From positions 1 to 22,501 of the forward strand of contig CAZYTO010000057.1 in NCBI GenBank assembly GCA_964650405.1: a stretch of 22,501 nucleotides of DNA, given 5' to 3'. The notes beneath the pieces are model-generated. The model was not told where the DNA came from and did not search any database. It worked only from the letters and a program-made list of their open reading frames with translations. Positions 13,219-20,351 of the stretch are shown in pieces. The position numbers and the translations under genes were made by a program. Source of the DNA: CAZYTO01 sp964650405 (lineage in GTDB: Bacteria > Acidobacteriota > Thermoanaerobaculia > Gp7-AA8). Each line of letters opens with the position of its first letter. The first letter of the stretch is position 1.

Positions 13219-15514
13219 GCAGCGAGACAGCCAGCCCTCCGTAGAACGAAAGCGGAGCGTAGTGCACGCGCACCTCGCCGTCGCCGGAAGGCACGACGAA
13301 GCCGAGGAAAGAGCCATTCACGCTCAGCGGCTCGAGCGAGCGGCCGTTGAACGAGACGCGCCAGCCTGGGAAGTCGGTGATGCTGCTGGCCACGAGCGCC
13401 GCATGCGGCGCATGAACGCGCATGCGGAAGTCCGTGTCCGTCGACGGCAGCAGGGTCACCGCCGCTCCCGGTCCCGTGGGAGCGACCGCCTCCCGGACGA
13501 GCGCGGTGTTCGCCCAGTTCGTGTGCCGGGCCAGCATCTCGGCGAAGACGTTGTCGTGCGTCTCCGTAACGACCGTCTTCACGGCGAAGAAGCGCGGCAG
13601 CACCGACCGGTTCTCGAAGATCGTCCCGTCCTTCCCGTCGTAGACCTTCCGATAGCGCTCCTCGGGGAGGTTCCAGCCGGTGTCGCTGACCAGGTACTTG
13701 ACGTTCAGATAGTCCAGGAGCGGCGAGTCCTTCGACTCCCACTTGGCGAAATAGTCGGACGGGTTGTAGCCCTCGAGCACGCGCAGGAAGCCGAGGTAGT
13801 TTCCGCAGGCCATGGGGTCGTGGACGCGGACGTCCTCGAAGCCGTAGATCGCGTTCGCGTTCGGGAAGAGCACGGGGCCGAGCCCGACGAAGCGGTACGG
13901 GTTCGCGGGGCCGTCCGCCGCGCGCAACTCCTGCAACTTCGTGATGAGCGGCGTCTGCGGATACGACATCGCCTGCGGCAGGGTGGTGTTCCACCCCTGC
14001 GTGGCCGGCCACAGCTCGGCCACGATCCCGGTCAGCAGCGCCATCGCCGCCCAGTTGCGGAAGCGGAGGGGAAGGGTGAAGAAGAGCGCCAGCCCGACGA
14101 CGAGCATGCTCGGAACCAGCGAGATCACAGCCGTGTCGCGCCCGAAGTCGGACGGGAACGGCATGGAATGCAACAGCTTCAGCATCGTCGCCGCGACGAC
14201 GGCCAGTCCGGCCAGAAGAGGCCAGGTGCGGCGCTCTCGCAGCAGGGCGTCCACCTCCGCCCCGGTCATCACGGCGATGCACCAGCAGAGGAGCAGGCGG
14301 AGGCGCGCATTTGCCGCCATCTTGAAGAGGGCGTGGAAGGCCGTGCTGACGACGGGCCAGGCCAGCATGATGCCGAGAACGATCAACGTGGCAATGAGGA
14401 AGAAGAGCTCGCGCCGCCGGAACTGCCGCGCTGCGACAGCCCGGAGCAGCAGCGATAGCCAGGCCGCCATGCCGAACACGCCGGCGAACCCCGTGATCGA
14501 CTCGGCCACGGCCGGCCCCCAGGCCTTCTCGTACGGCACATGGCCGAAGAAGAGCGGCTGGAAGAGGATGACCTCCGAGGGCAGGTCGGAGTAGTAGCCG
14601 ATGGCGTTGGGATGCGCCTGCAGCTCTTCCCACCGCTGCGAGCGATGCACCGTCTCCAGGAACGGCGCCAGGAACGGCGTGGAGATGATCACCGCGAGCG
14701 TCCCGGCCAGGGCGATCCCGCCGATCACGCGCAGGTTCTCCCGCCAGGCCCGCGGCCGCTCGACCGCTACGATCCACAAAACATACAGCCCGGCGATGAA
14801 CGCCGCGTGGGCGCATGTCTCGGGGTGGCCGCCGAAGAACATGGCCGACCAGAGGACGACGGCGAAGACGAAGCGCCGCCACGTCACCCCTTCGAAGAAC
14901 TGATCGACGTGCAGGAAGACGGCCGGGATGAGACAGGCCACCGTGACGAGCGGGAAGTGCAGCCAGGTCTGGATGAAAGTGCAGAAGCCGAAACAGACCG
15001 CGGCGATGACGCTGGGCAGCTCACTCCACCCGCGGCGCCGGCCGTAGAGGAACGTGAACGTCATGGCCAGGAGCATCTTCATCGCCGCCTCGGCAGTGAA
15101 CGCCCAGCCCAGCGGCAACGGCAGGGCCAGCAGCCGGAGGATGGAGAGGCCGGAGCTCTGCCCGTTGGCCAGGAGCGGATAGCCGCAACCGGCCATGGCG
15201 TTCCATAGCGGAAACGATCCGTGCCGCCACGCTTCGCGCGCCTGGTGCGCCCACGGCACGATCTGCATGACGATGTCGTTCATCTCGAAGTTCTGCACGA
15301 TGGTCTTCGGGACGACGTGGTGCCAGGGAGGGAGGAAGTTGACGATGTCGACCGGCAGGTTGACGTAGTGCTGGGTCATGGGCCGGAAGAGGAAGATGAG
15401 GACCAGGGCGTACAAGAAGAGGGCCACGCGCACGGGGAGGCCGACGCGCGCGCGGCGCGCCAGCCAGACGGCGAGCGCATAGAGCGCCGCGACGTAGAGC
15501 CAGGTGGGATTCAT
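13115..15514 (-). CDS. YfhO-family large membrane protein
   Basis: A 799-residue polytopic protein with the layout of YfhO-family proteins: a dozen or so N-terminal helices followed by a large periplasmic domain (about 510-760) and a final helix (YGGLAVSLLTIAALVATDVRF). Family-like motifs include NDIVMQIVPWAHQAREAWRHGSFPLWN, GCGYPLLANGQ, GGHPET and, in the soluble part, NPYRFVGLGPVLFPNANAIYGFEDVRVHDP, YLNVKYLVSD and DFPGWRVSFNGR. YfhO is needed for glycosylation of lipoteichoic acid in Firmicutes, and relatives in Gram-negatives are presumed GT-C-fold glycosyltransferases of surface polymers. The role here is inferred. The 3' end overlaps the convergent membrane-protein gene by 104 bp. An octamer repeat tract lies directly upstream of its ATG. 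Confidence 0.85.
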   Translation of the reverse strand: MNPTWLYVAALYALAVWLARRARVGLPVRVALFLYALVLIFLFRPMTQHYVNLPVDIVNFLPPWHHVVPKTIVQNFEMNDIVMQIVPWAHQAREAWRHGSFPLWNAMAGCGYPLLANGQSSGLSILRLLALPLPLGWAFTAEAAMKMLLAMTFTFLYGRRRGWSELPSVIAAVCFGFCTFIQTWLHFPLVTVACLIPAVFLHVDQFFEGVTWRRFVFAVVLWSAMFFGGHPETCAHAAFIAGLYVLWIVAVERPRAWRENLRVIGGIALAGTLAVIISTPFLAPFLETVHRSQRWEELQAHPNAIGYYSDLPSEVILFQPLFFGHVPYEKAWGPAVAESITGFAGVFGMAAWLSLLLRAVAARQFRRRELFFLIATLIVLGIMLAWPVVSTAFHALFKMAANARLRLLLCWCIAVMTGAEVDALLRERRTWPLLAGLAVVAATMLKLLHSMPFPSDFGRDTAVISLVPSMLVVGLALFFTLPLRFRNWAAMALLTGIVAELWPATQGWNTTLPQAMSYPQTPLITKLQELRAADGPANPYRFVGLGPVLFPNANAIYGFEDVRVHDPMACGNYLGFLRVLEGYNPSDYFAKWESKDSPLLDYLNVKYLVSDTGWNLPEERYRKVYDGKDGTIFENRSVLPRFFAVKTVVTETHDNVFAEMLARHTNWANTALVREAVAPTGPGAAVTLLPSTDTDFRMRVHAPHAALVASSITDFPGWRVSFNGRSLEPLSVNGSFLGFVVPSGDGEVRVHYAPLSFYGGLAVSLLTIAALVATDVRFRRRRRAGAERSESAIARHPAP

Positions 15515-15515
15515 G

Positions 15516-15564
15516 GAGTCGCTGATTCCGGGGATTCGCTGATTCGCTGAGTCGCTTATTCGCC
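15516..15564. repeat. Octamer tandem tract between tyrA and the YfhO-like gene
   Basis: Units with 8-bp period: GAGTCGCT, GATTCCGG, then after one extra G GATTCGCT, GATTCGCT, GAGTCGCT and TATTCGCC. The inverse-oriented words CGAATCGG and CGATCGAG recur at 15592-15610 in the last codons of tyrA (encoding IADSLDRKSPIR), so the tract can pair with the tyrA 3' end. Confidence 0.75.
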
Positions 15565-15573
15565 GTTCTTGGT

Positions 15574-16347
15574 TCAGCGGATCGGCGACTTGCGATCGAG
15601 CGAATCGGCGATTGCATTCGCGCGCCGGAACGCCTCGGCCGGGTCGGCGTCGATCAGCGTTTCGGCGATCGCCACCACCCGGTCGAAATGCGCGCGGATG
15701 TTATCGCGATTCGCCTCGAGGATCGGAGCCCAGACGCTCGAATCGCTTCCCGCCAGCCGCAGGAACGTTTCCAGCCCGGCGCCGGCGAAACGGTCGACAT
15801 CGCCTTCCGTGAGTGCCGCTCCGAGGGCCGTCGAAAGCAGTTGTGGCAGATGACTGGTCAGGGCCAGGGCAGCATCGTGCTCCTCCGCCGTGACGCGGAT
15901 CCTCCGGGCGCCGCAGTCGTGGATCAGTGCCTCGACGGCCTCGTCGTCGCCGTCGACGAACCATTTCTTGCCTTCGAACAGATCAGCCCGGGCCGCGGCC
16001 AGACCGCGCTTCTCCGATCCGGCCAGCGGGTGACCGGCGATGAACGTGACGTCGCCCGCCGCCGCACGCAACGGCCGCATGACGCTGCAGACGGAGGTCA
16101 CGACGCCACGCGACCGCCCGGCCTGGCCGCGAAGCTGGTCGAGGGCGACGTTTACCGGCGCCGCCAGGATGACGAGGTCGTCCCCGCCATCCCATGAGCC
16201 CAGGCCATCGGCCGCCCTCCGCTCGCATGCCTCGGCCTCACTCACGTGAGGGTCGAGATACGACACGCGCCAGCCGGCCGCGTGCAGCGCCATCCCGGCC
16301 GAGCCGCCGATCAGGCCGAGGCCGGCGATGAGGGCGGACCTAGCCAT
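15574..16347 (-). CDS. tyrA: Prephenate dehydrogenase (TyrA-type)
   Basis: A 257-residue NAD(P)-dependent dehydrogenase of tyrosine synthesis, oxidatively decarboxylating prephenate (or arogenate). The Rossmann dinucleotide motif GLGLIGGSAG lies at 8-17 and the cofactor-selecting acidic residue at the end of strand 2 is in YLDPH, followed by DLVILAAPVN, SVCSVMRPL, FIAGHPLAGSEKRG and the helix motif LTSHLPQLLSTALG. The length matches a single-domain TyrA without chorismate mutase or ACT regulatory domain, so feedback control by an ACT domain is absent. The start ATG 16347 lies in ATGGCTAG, overlapping the stop of the upstream small gene by 8 bp, so the two are probably coupled. With aroA about 12 kb away the aromatic pathway is scattered. 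The last codons merge with octamer-like repeat DNA. Confidence 0.93.
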   Translation of the reverse strand: MARSALIAGLGLIGGSAGMALHAAGWRVSYLDPHVSEAEACERRAADGLGSWDGGDDLVILAAPVNVALDQLRGQAGRSRGVVTSVCSVMRPLRAAAGDVTFIAGHPLAGSEKRGLAAARADLFEGKKWFVDGDDEAVEALIHDCGARRIRVTAEEHDAALALTSHLPQLLSTALGAALTEGDVDRFAGAGLETFLRLAGSDSSVWAPILEANRDNIRAHFDRVVAIAETLIDADPAEAFRRANAIADSLDRKSPIR

Positions 16348-16660
16348 CGACGTCCAGATGCTCCAACACCGAGAGCCCGACGGTGTTCTTGAAGCGCTGC
16401 CCAAACGAAGGAATGGCGCCCTGGGCCTCGTCGAGAAAGATCCGCTCGACCCGCGGCAGGGGGATGAACATCGTGATCAGATCGATGTTCGGCTCCTCCC
16501 CACGCGCGAGCTGCCGCAGCCAGTCGTCGAACGAATCGAGGTTGATCCCGCGCATCGTCACCCCCGCCGGCGAGAGGGACAGGAGCATCCCGAAGAACTT
16601 CTCCTTCGGGTTGACGAGATTGACGATGACCAGCGCATTGCGCTCGAAGCCTTCGATCAT
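16340..16660 (-). CDS. Small conserved-looking protein, possibly Sm-like barrel, coupled to tyrA
   Basis: A 106-residue soluble protein without signal or membrane helix. The pattern ALVIVNLVNPKEKFFGMLLSLSPAGVTMRGINLDSFDDWL...NIDLITMFIPLPRVERIFLDE looks like five strands with a short insertion, similar in outline to Sm/Hfq-type barrels (strand pair ending in a regulated-looking acidic C-terminus). This fold idea is inference from strand pattern only; I do not recognise a named family. The stop TAG overlaps the tyrA start (ATGGCTAG), which supports reality of both starts. TAAACT (16671-16676, minus strand) ends 10 nt upstream of its ATG and may be its -10 box. Codon use is like the neighbours. 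Confidence 0.7.
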   Translation of the reverse strand: MIEGFERNALVIVNLVNPKEKFFGMLLSLSPAGVTMRGINLDSFDDWLRQLARGEEPNIDLITMFIPLPRVERIFLDEAQGAIPSFGQRFKNTVGLSVLEHLDVDG

Positions 16661-16699
16661 GCCGGCTCGGAGTTTAGCTGAGCGGGGGTTGCGGTGCGG

Positions 16700-16783
16700 G
16701 GTGGCGGGGTGGCGGGGCAGGTACCAGATAACGGGTAACGGGTATCGGGTATCGGGATCGCCGGATAACGAACAACGGACAAC
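16700..16783. repeat. Mixed 8-bp and 7-bp tandem tract upstream of queC
   Basis: Two GGTGGCGG octamers (16700-16715), a GGTACC word, then heptamers GATAACG, GGTAACG, GGTATCG, GGTATCG (16727-16754) and, after a broken unit, GGATAAC, GAACAAC, GGACAAC (16763-16783). The GGTATCG part is the same family as the tract inside aroA. It occupies most of the 149-bp gap between the divergent 106-aa gene and queC. Confidence 0.82.
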
Positions 16784-16797
16784 GGCATTGGCCAGGA

Positions 16798-16803
16798 TAG
16801 ACT
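16798..16803 (+). promoter_or_regulatory. -10 box TAGACT of queC
   Basis: TAGACT ends 6 nt (CGAAAC) before ATG 16810, with no Shine-Dalgarno sequence. It fits the leaderless pattern seen at other genes here. Confidence 0.5.
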
Positions 16804-16809
16804 CGAAAC

Positions 16810-17481
16810 ATGACCCGTGCCGTCGTTCTGCTTTCCGGAGGTCTCGATTCGGCCACCGTGCTCGCCATCGCCCACAGTGAAGGGCGGACGTGTCACGCCA
16901 TTTCGTTCGTCTACGGACAACGCCATGAGATCGAGCTGGCTGCTGCGAAACGCGTGGCCGCCGCCATCGGCGTGGAAGAGCACGTCATCTTTCCCCTCGA
17001 CCTCCGGGTCTTCGGGGGCAGCGCGCTGACGGCCGACATTGACGTGCCGAAGGACGCCGTGGGTGCCGTGGGGATCCCGGTCACTTACGTCCCCGCCCGC
17101 AACACGATCTTCCTCTCCCTCGCTCTGGGCCTGGCCGAAGCGCGGGAGGCGGAGGAGATCTGGATCGGGGTCAATGCCGTCGATTACAGCGGGTATCCCG
17201 ACTGCCGCCCGGAGTTCCTCGATGCCTTCCAGCAGGTGATGCTGCGCGGCACCAGGAGCGGCATCGAACATGGCATCCCGCGCCTCGAGACTCCTCTCCT
17301 GACGATGACCAAAGCGGACATCGTCCGGCGCGGCACAGCTCTCGGCGTCGACTACGCGTTCACCCACTCCTGCTACGACCCGGCGCCGGACGGCCGTGCC
17401 TGCGGGCACTGCGACTCGTGCATCCTGCGGCGACGCGGATTCGAAGAGGCGGGGGTCGAGGATCCGACCGTGTACGTCTGA
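16810..17481 (+). CDS. queC: 7-cyano-7-deazaguanine (preQ0) synthase
   Basis: QueC converts 7-carboxy-7-deazaguanine to preQ0 using ATP and ammonia, in queuosine biosynthesis. The 223-residue protein has the PP-loop SGGLDS (9-14), SFVYGQRHEIEL, YVPARNTIFLSLALGLAEA, GVNAVDYSGYPDCRPEFLDAFQ, ETPLLTMTKADIVRRG and the C-terminal zinc site Cys188, Cys198, Cys201, Cys204 (ACGHCDSC). All expected residues are present and the length is standard. It converges with queE, the preceding pathway enzyme, with only 3 bp between the stops, so the two are physically linked but not co-transcribed. queD and folE are not in the window. Confidence 0.96.
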   Translation: MTRAVVLLSGGLDSATVLAIAHSEGRTCHAISFVYGQRHEIELAAAKRVAAAIGVEEHVIFPLDLRVFGGSALTADIDVPKDAVGAVGIPVTYVPARNTIFLSLALGLAEAREAEEIWIGVNAVDYSGYPDCRPEFLDAFQQVMLRGTRSGIEHGIPRLETPLLTMTKADIVRRGTALGVDYAFTHSCYDPAPDGRACGHCDSCILRRRGFEEAGVEDPTVYV

Positions 17482-17484
17482 ACG

Positions 17485-18117
17485 CTAAACGCCTTTCACG
17501 TCGGCACCCCAAATGTGCTTGTGCAGTTGCGTCTGGAAGCGAGCCGGTACGCGATCGTGGAGCATCCACTCGGCCAGTGTCTTCATGTCCATCTCTCCCC
17601 ACACGGGCGAGAAGAGCACGGTCCAGCGGCCGAGCTGCCTTTCTTCGAGGACACGGCACGCCCACTCGTAATCGGCGCGGCCGGCGATCACGAACTTGAT
17701 CTCGTCGTGGGGACGCAGATGTTCGAGATTCTCCCAGCGGTTCTTCTCCACCTCGCCGGAGCCCGGGCACTTGACGTCGAGAATGATCTTCGCGCGCGGG
17801 TCCACCGGAGTGATGTCGATCGACCCGGACGTCTCGATCAGCACCTCGAAGCCGTCCTCGGCGAGACGCTGAATGAGCTCGAAGGCCTCGCTCTGTGCCA
17901 GCGGCTCACCCCCGGTGATCTCCACGAGCCTGCAGTCATAGCTCCGCACGCGCGCCATCACCTCGTCGAGCGACATCCGCTCACCGCCGCTGAATGTGTA
18001 TTCCGAGTCGCACCAGCGGCAACGAAGATTGCAGCCCGTGAGCCTCACGAAGACGCACGGCCGGCCGGCGTGCGTCGATTCGCCCTGAATGCTGTGGAAG
18101 ATCTCCGTGATCCGCAT
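17485..18117 (-). CDS. queE: 7-carboxy-7-deazaguanine synthase (radical SAM)
   Basis: QueE is a radical-SAM enzyme that contracts 6-carboxytetrahydropterin to 7-carboxy-7-deazaguanine. The 210-residue protein begins MRITEIFHSIQGESTHAGRPCVFVRLTGCNLRC; the cluster cysteines are Cys29, Cys33, Cys36 (C-x3-C-x2-CDSEYTF). EITGGEPLAQ is the SAM-binding GGEP motif, followed by IETSGSIDI, KIILDVKCPGSG and DEIKFVI. The C-terminus ends QLHKHIWG, typical for the family. It is convergent with queC. Upstream lie three 7-bp ATGA-type repeats and no recognised preQ1 riboswitch. Confidence 0.95.
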   Translation of the reverse strand: MRITEIFHSIQGESTHAGRPCVFVRLTGCNLRCRWCDSEYTFSGGERMSLDEVMARVRSYDCRLVEITGGEPLAQSEAFELIQRLAEDGFEVLIETSGSIDITPVDPRAKIILDVKCPGSGEVEKNRWENLEHLRPHDEIKFVIAGRADYEWACRVLEERQLGRWTVLFSPVWGEMDMKTLAEWMLHDRVPARFQTQLHKHIWGADVKGV

Positions 18118-18125
18118 CTGCGAGG

Positions 18126-18146
18126 ATGATGAATGACGAATGACAC
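18126..18146. repeat. Three heptamers upstream of queE
   Basis: ATGATGA, ATGACGA and ATGACAC follow one another at 7-bp spacing in the 92-bp divergent gap between queE and the epimerase gene. They include several ATGs on the plus strand but no open reading frame of note. Confidence 0.6.
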
Positions 18147-18209
18147 GCGATCAATTTCCGGCAAGCGGAATCTGATCTGTGTCACTCTGAGCAACGTGGG
18201 GATAAACAC

Positions 18210-18611
18210 ATGAAACCGCCGCGTCTCGACCACATCGGCATCGCCGTGCGCTCCCTCGCGGCCGCGAAGATCTACCAGGATCTCGGACTGGCCATCGATC
18301 ACGTCGAGGTGGTCGAGACGCAGAAGGTGCGGACCGCGTTTCTCTCGGTGGGGGATGCCAATCTTGAGCTGCTGGAACCGGCCGGTCCCGACTCCACGAT
18401 CGCGAAGTTCATCGAGAAGCGGGGCGAAGGGATCCATCACATCTGCTTACGCGTCGACGATCTGACGGCACACCTGGAGGCACTGAAGGCGAAGGGATAT
18501 CGCCTGATCAACGAGCATCCTGTGCCCGGCGCCCACGGCTGCCGCGTGGCGTTCCTCCACCCGAGCGCCGGCAACGGCGTTTTGTTGGAACTGAGCGAGA
18601 AGGTTGAGTGA
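18210..18611 (+). CDS. mce: Methylmalonyl-CoA epimerase
   Basis: A 133-residue vicinal-oxygen-chelate (glyoxalase-fold) protein interconverting (R)- and (S)-methylmalonyl-CoA, needed for propionate or odd-chain/branched amino-acid breakdown through succinyl-CoA. Two beta-alpha-beta-beta-beta modules are visible: LDHIGIAVRSLAAAKIYQDLGL (metal ligand His8) with TAFLSVGDANLELLEP, and GEGIHHICLRVDDL (His76/His77) with VAFLHPSAGNGVLLELSE (Glu127 region). Length and the HPS/GVLLEL ending are typical. Methylmalonyl-CoA mutase and carboxylase genes are not in the window. GGGGATAAACAC precedes the ATG; this resembles the outer tip of the REP-like elements but is too close to the ATG to be a usable -10 box for it. 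Confidence 0.93.
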   Translation: MKPPRLDHIGIAVRSLAAAKIYQDLGLAIDHVEVVETQKVRTAFLSVGDANLELLEPAGPDSTIAKFIEKRGEGIHHICLRVDDLTAHLEALKAKGYRLINEHPVPGAHGCRVAFLHPSAGNGVLLELSEKVE

Positions 18612-18653
18612 GCACGCGGCGCGACCCACCAAGGAATTGACAACCGATACCAC

Positions 18654-18702
18654 GGTACCTGGTACCCGGTACCTGGTACCCGGTACCTGGTACCCGGTAC
18701 CC
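18654..18702. repeat. Seven GGTACCY heptamers upstream of deoA
   Basis: Seven perfect 7-bp units, GGTACCT or GGTACCC in near alternation, run without interruption. Each unit contains the self-complementary GGTACC, so the tract can fold on itself in many registers. It sits in the 126-bp gap between the epimerase gene and deoA; beyond it a short GC-rich spacer leads to the -10 box at 18725. Confidence 0.95.
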
Positions 18703-18724
18703 GATCCCCCCGCCTCGCTCGGGA

Positions 18725-18730
18725 TACACT
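18725..18730 (+). promoter_or_regulatory. -10 box TACACT of the deoA-deoB unit
   Basis: TACACT ends 7 nt (CACCCGC) before ATG 18738. The surrounding GCTCGGGATACACT resembles the REP tip GCTCGGGATAAACT before rph, suggesting a decayed REP end. Leaderless transcription is predicted. Confidence 0.55.
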
Positions 18731-18737
18731 CACCCGC

Positions 18738-20051
18738 ATGTCCGAACTGAACGTCTATGAGCTGTTGAACCGCAAACGCCGCGGTGCCCCGATGCAGCCG
18801 CGGGAGATCGAGCTGTTCGTCGAGCGCTACACGCGCGGCGACATCCCCGACTACCAGATGTCGGCGCTGCTGATGGCCGTGGCCATCAACGGCATGACCG
18901 GCGAGGAAATGGCCACGCTGACCCAGGCCATGCTCCGCAGCGGCGAACAGTGGCACCTGCGCGACAGTTACGACTTCATCGCCGACAAGCACTCCACCGG
19001 CGGCGTGGGCGACAAGGTCTCGCTCGTTCTGTCACCGTGGGTGGCGGCCTGCGGGGTGAAGGTGGGGATGCTCTCCGGCCGCGGCCTCGGCCACACCGGC
19101 GGGACGCTCGACAAGCTGGAGGCCATTCCGCGCTTCAACGCCCGCCTCTCGCGCGCCGAGTTCGAGCGCTGCGTGCACGAGGCCGGCTGCGTCATCTCGA
19201 CGTCCACCGAGGGCATCGCACCGGCGGACAAGAAGATCTACGCCCTGCGTGACGTCACCGGCACGGTCGAGTCGCTGCCGCTCATCACCGCCTCGATCAT
19301 GTCGAAGAAGCTGGCCATGGGGGCCTCGGCGCTCATTCTCGACGTGAAGACCGGCAGCGGCGCCTTCATGCGCGCTTACCAGGACTCGAAGGCCCTGGCC
19401 CAGAGCCTCATCGCCGCCGCCGCCGGCAGCGGGACGAAGGTGGAAGCGCTCATCACCGACATGGACCGCCCCCTGGGCGTGGCCGCCGGCAATGCCAACG
19501 AGATCGTGGAGACCATCGAGGTGCTGAAGGGCCACGGCCCCGCGGACGTCGAGGATGTGACGCGCGCCCAGTGCGAGCGCATCCTGGTCATGTCCGGCAA
19601 GTACGATGAGGCATCGGCCCGCGTCGCGCTCGACGACGCGCTCCGCTCCGGCCGGGCCCTGGAACAGGCGCGCAAGTGGATCGCCGCCCAGGGCGGCGAC
19701 CCGGAGATCGTCGACGACTACTCGCGCCTCCCCCAACCGCGCACGACGATCGAAGTGAAGGCGCCGCGCTCCGGCTACATCGGCCACATCGACACCTACC
19801 AGGCCGGCATGTTCACCGTCGACCTCGGCGCCGGCCGCAAGAAGGCCGATGACGTCATCGACTACGCCGCCGGCGTGATGTTCGACAAGCGGACAGGCGA
19901 CGAGGTGAAGGCCGGCGAGCCCATAGCCCGCATCCAGCTCGGCCACGGCCAGCGCGATACGAACGAACTGGTGGCGCGCTTCCTGTCGTTCGTGGAGATC
20001 GGTGACGCGCCGCCCAACGGACGGCCGCTCGCTCACGAGCACCTGACATGA
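18738..20051 (+). CDS. deoA: Pyrimidine-nucleoside (thymidine) phosphorylase
   Basis: A 437-residue phosphorylase splitting thymidine/uridine-type nucleosides with phosphate into base and (deoxy)ribose-1-phosphate in salvage. Signatures: KHSTGGVGDKVSL (84-96, phosphate site), SGRGLGHTGGTLDKLEAIP (113-131, the thymidine phosphorylase family signature), ADKKIYALRDVTGTVESLPLITASIMSKKLAMGA and VKTGSGAFM, plus a C-terminal domain (APRSGYIGHIDTYQAGM...GEPIARIQLGH). The length is typical of the Pyn/DeoA family; broad pyrimidine specificity is possible, so the deoA symbol rests on family rather than tested substrate. deoB follows after the small 94-aa gene; together they convert the released pentose-1-phosphate to pentose-5-phosphate. 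Confidence 0.95.
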   Translation: MSELNVYELLNRKRRGAPMQPREIELFVERYTRGDIPDYQMSALLMAVAINGMTGEEMATLTQAMLRSGEQWHLRDSYDFIADKHSTGGVGDKVSLVLSPWVAACGVKVGMLSGRGLGHTGGTLDKLEAIPRFNARLSRAEFERCVHEAGCVISTSTEGIAPADKKIYALRDVTGTVESLPLITASIMSKKLAMGASALILDVKTGSGAFMRAYQDSKALAQSLIAAAAGSGTKVEALITDMDRPLGVAAGNANEIVETIEVLKGHGPADVEDVTRAQCERILVMSGKYDEASARVALDDALRSGRALEQARKWIAAQGGDPEIVDDYSRLPQPRTTIEVKAPRSGYIGHIDTYQAGMFTVDLGAGRKKADDVIDYAAGVMFDKRTGDEVKAGEPIARIQLGHGQRDTNELVARFLSFVEIGDAPPNGRPLAHEHLT

Positions 20052-20066
20052 GCAGCGAGCAAGCTT

Positions 20067-20351
20067 ATGAAGAAAAAAGAAACCGCCGCCATCGTCGATG
20101 ACGACCCCCTCGACCACGAGATCGATTTCAGCAACGCTCGACCGAATCCCTTTGCGAGGGACTACTACAAGTCACCGAACCTTAGATTGCTCGCCCCGGA
20201 TCTTCTCGAAGTCTTTCCAGACTCGGAATCGGTGAACGAGGCCTTGCGAACGCTCGTGCGCATCGGGACGGCTGCTATGCCTCAGAAGATAAAGATCTCC
20301 GCTCAGACCGCCACCGCCCCGAAGCCCACTCGGAAAAAGGCCCGTTCATGA
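20067..20351 (+). CDS. 94-residue antitoxin-like small protein between deoA and deoB
   Basis: A charged 94-residue protein without signal peptide. It has an acidic N-terminal half (IVDDDPLDHEIDFSNARPNPFARDYY), a core LRLLAPDLLEVFPDSESVNEALRTLVRI (about 40-67) and a basic tail (APKPTRKKARS). The core pattern, an aliphatic strand followed by a helix ending in VNEALR, resembles short ribbon-helix-helix-type antitoxin-like proteins often annotated as hypothetical. No toxin gene is next to it, so an orphan antitoxin or a small regulator is only inference. It starts 15 bp after the deoA stop, lacks a clear Shine-Dalgarno sequence, and its TGA overlaps the deoB ATG (ATGA, 20348-20351). Codon use with AAG/AAA-rich ends and an AT-richer start differs from deoA and deoB, hinting at acquisition. 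Confidence 0.65.
   Translation: MKKKETAAIVDDDPLDHEIDFSNARPNPFARDYYKSPNLRLLAPDLLEVFPDSESVNEALRTLVRIGTAAMPQKIKISAQTATAPKPTRKKARS

Noticed and set aside
11761..13317. Minus-strand 518-codon frame opposite the 11782 gene
   Set aside because: It is highly charged (Glu/Arg/Gln) with no motif and antisense to a clear polytopic membrane protein.
12807..14882. Minus-strand 691-codon frame inside the YfhO-like region
   Set aside because: It is a different frame of the same strand as the YfhO-like gene, Arg/Ala/Pro-rich with no helices, whereas the YfhO frame has clear membrane segments and motifs.
18203..18208. -10 box TAAACA before the methylmalonyl-CoA epimerase gene
   Set aside because: Only one base separates it from the ATG, so a transcript starting from it would lack the start codon.
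18118..18209. preQ1 riboswitch upstream of queE
   Set aside because: No preQ1 aptamer-like stem and A-rich tail next to the start could be recognised; the gap holds heptamers instead.
18654..18702. Possible CRISPR array
   Set aside because: Units are 7 bp and contiguous, without spacers; there are no cas genes in the window.
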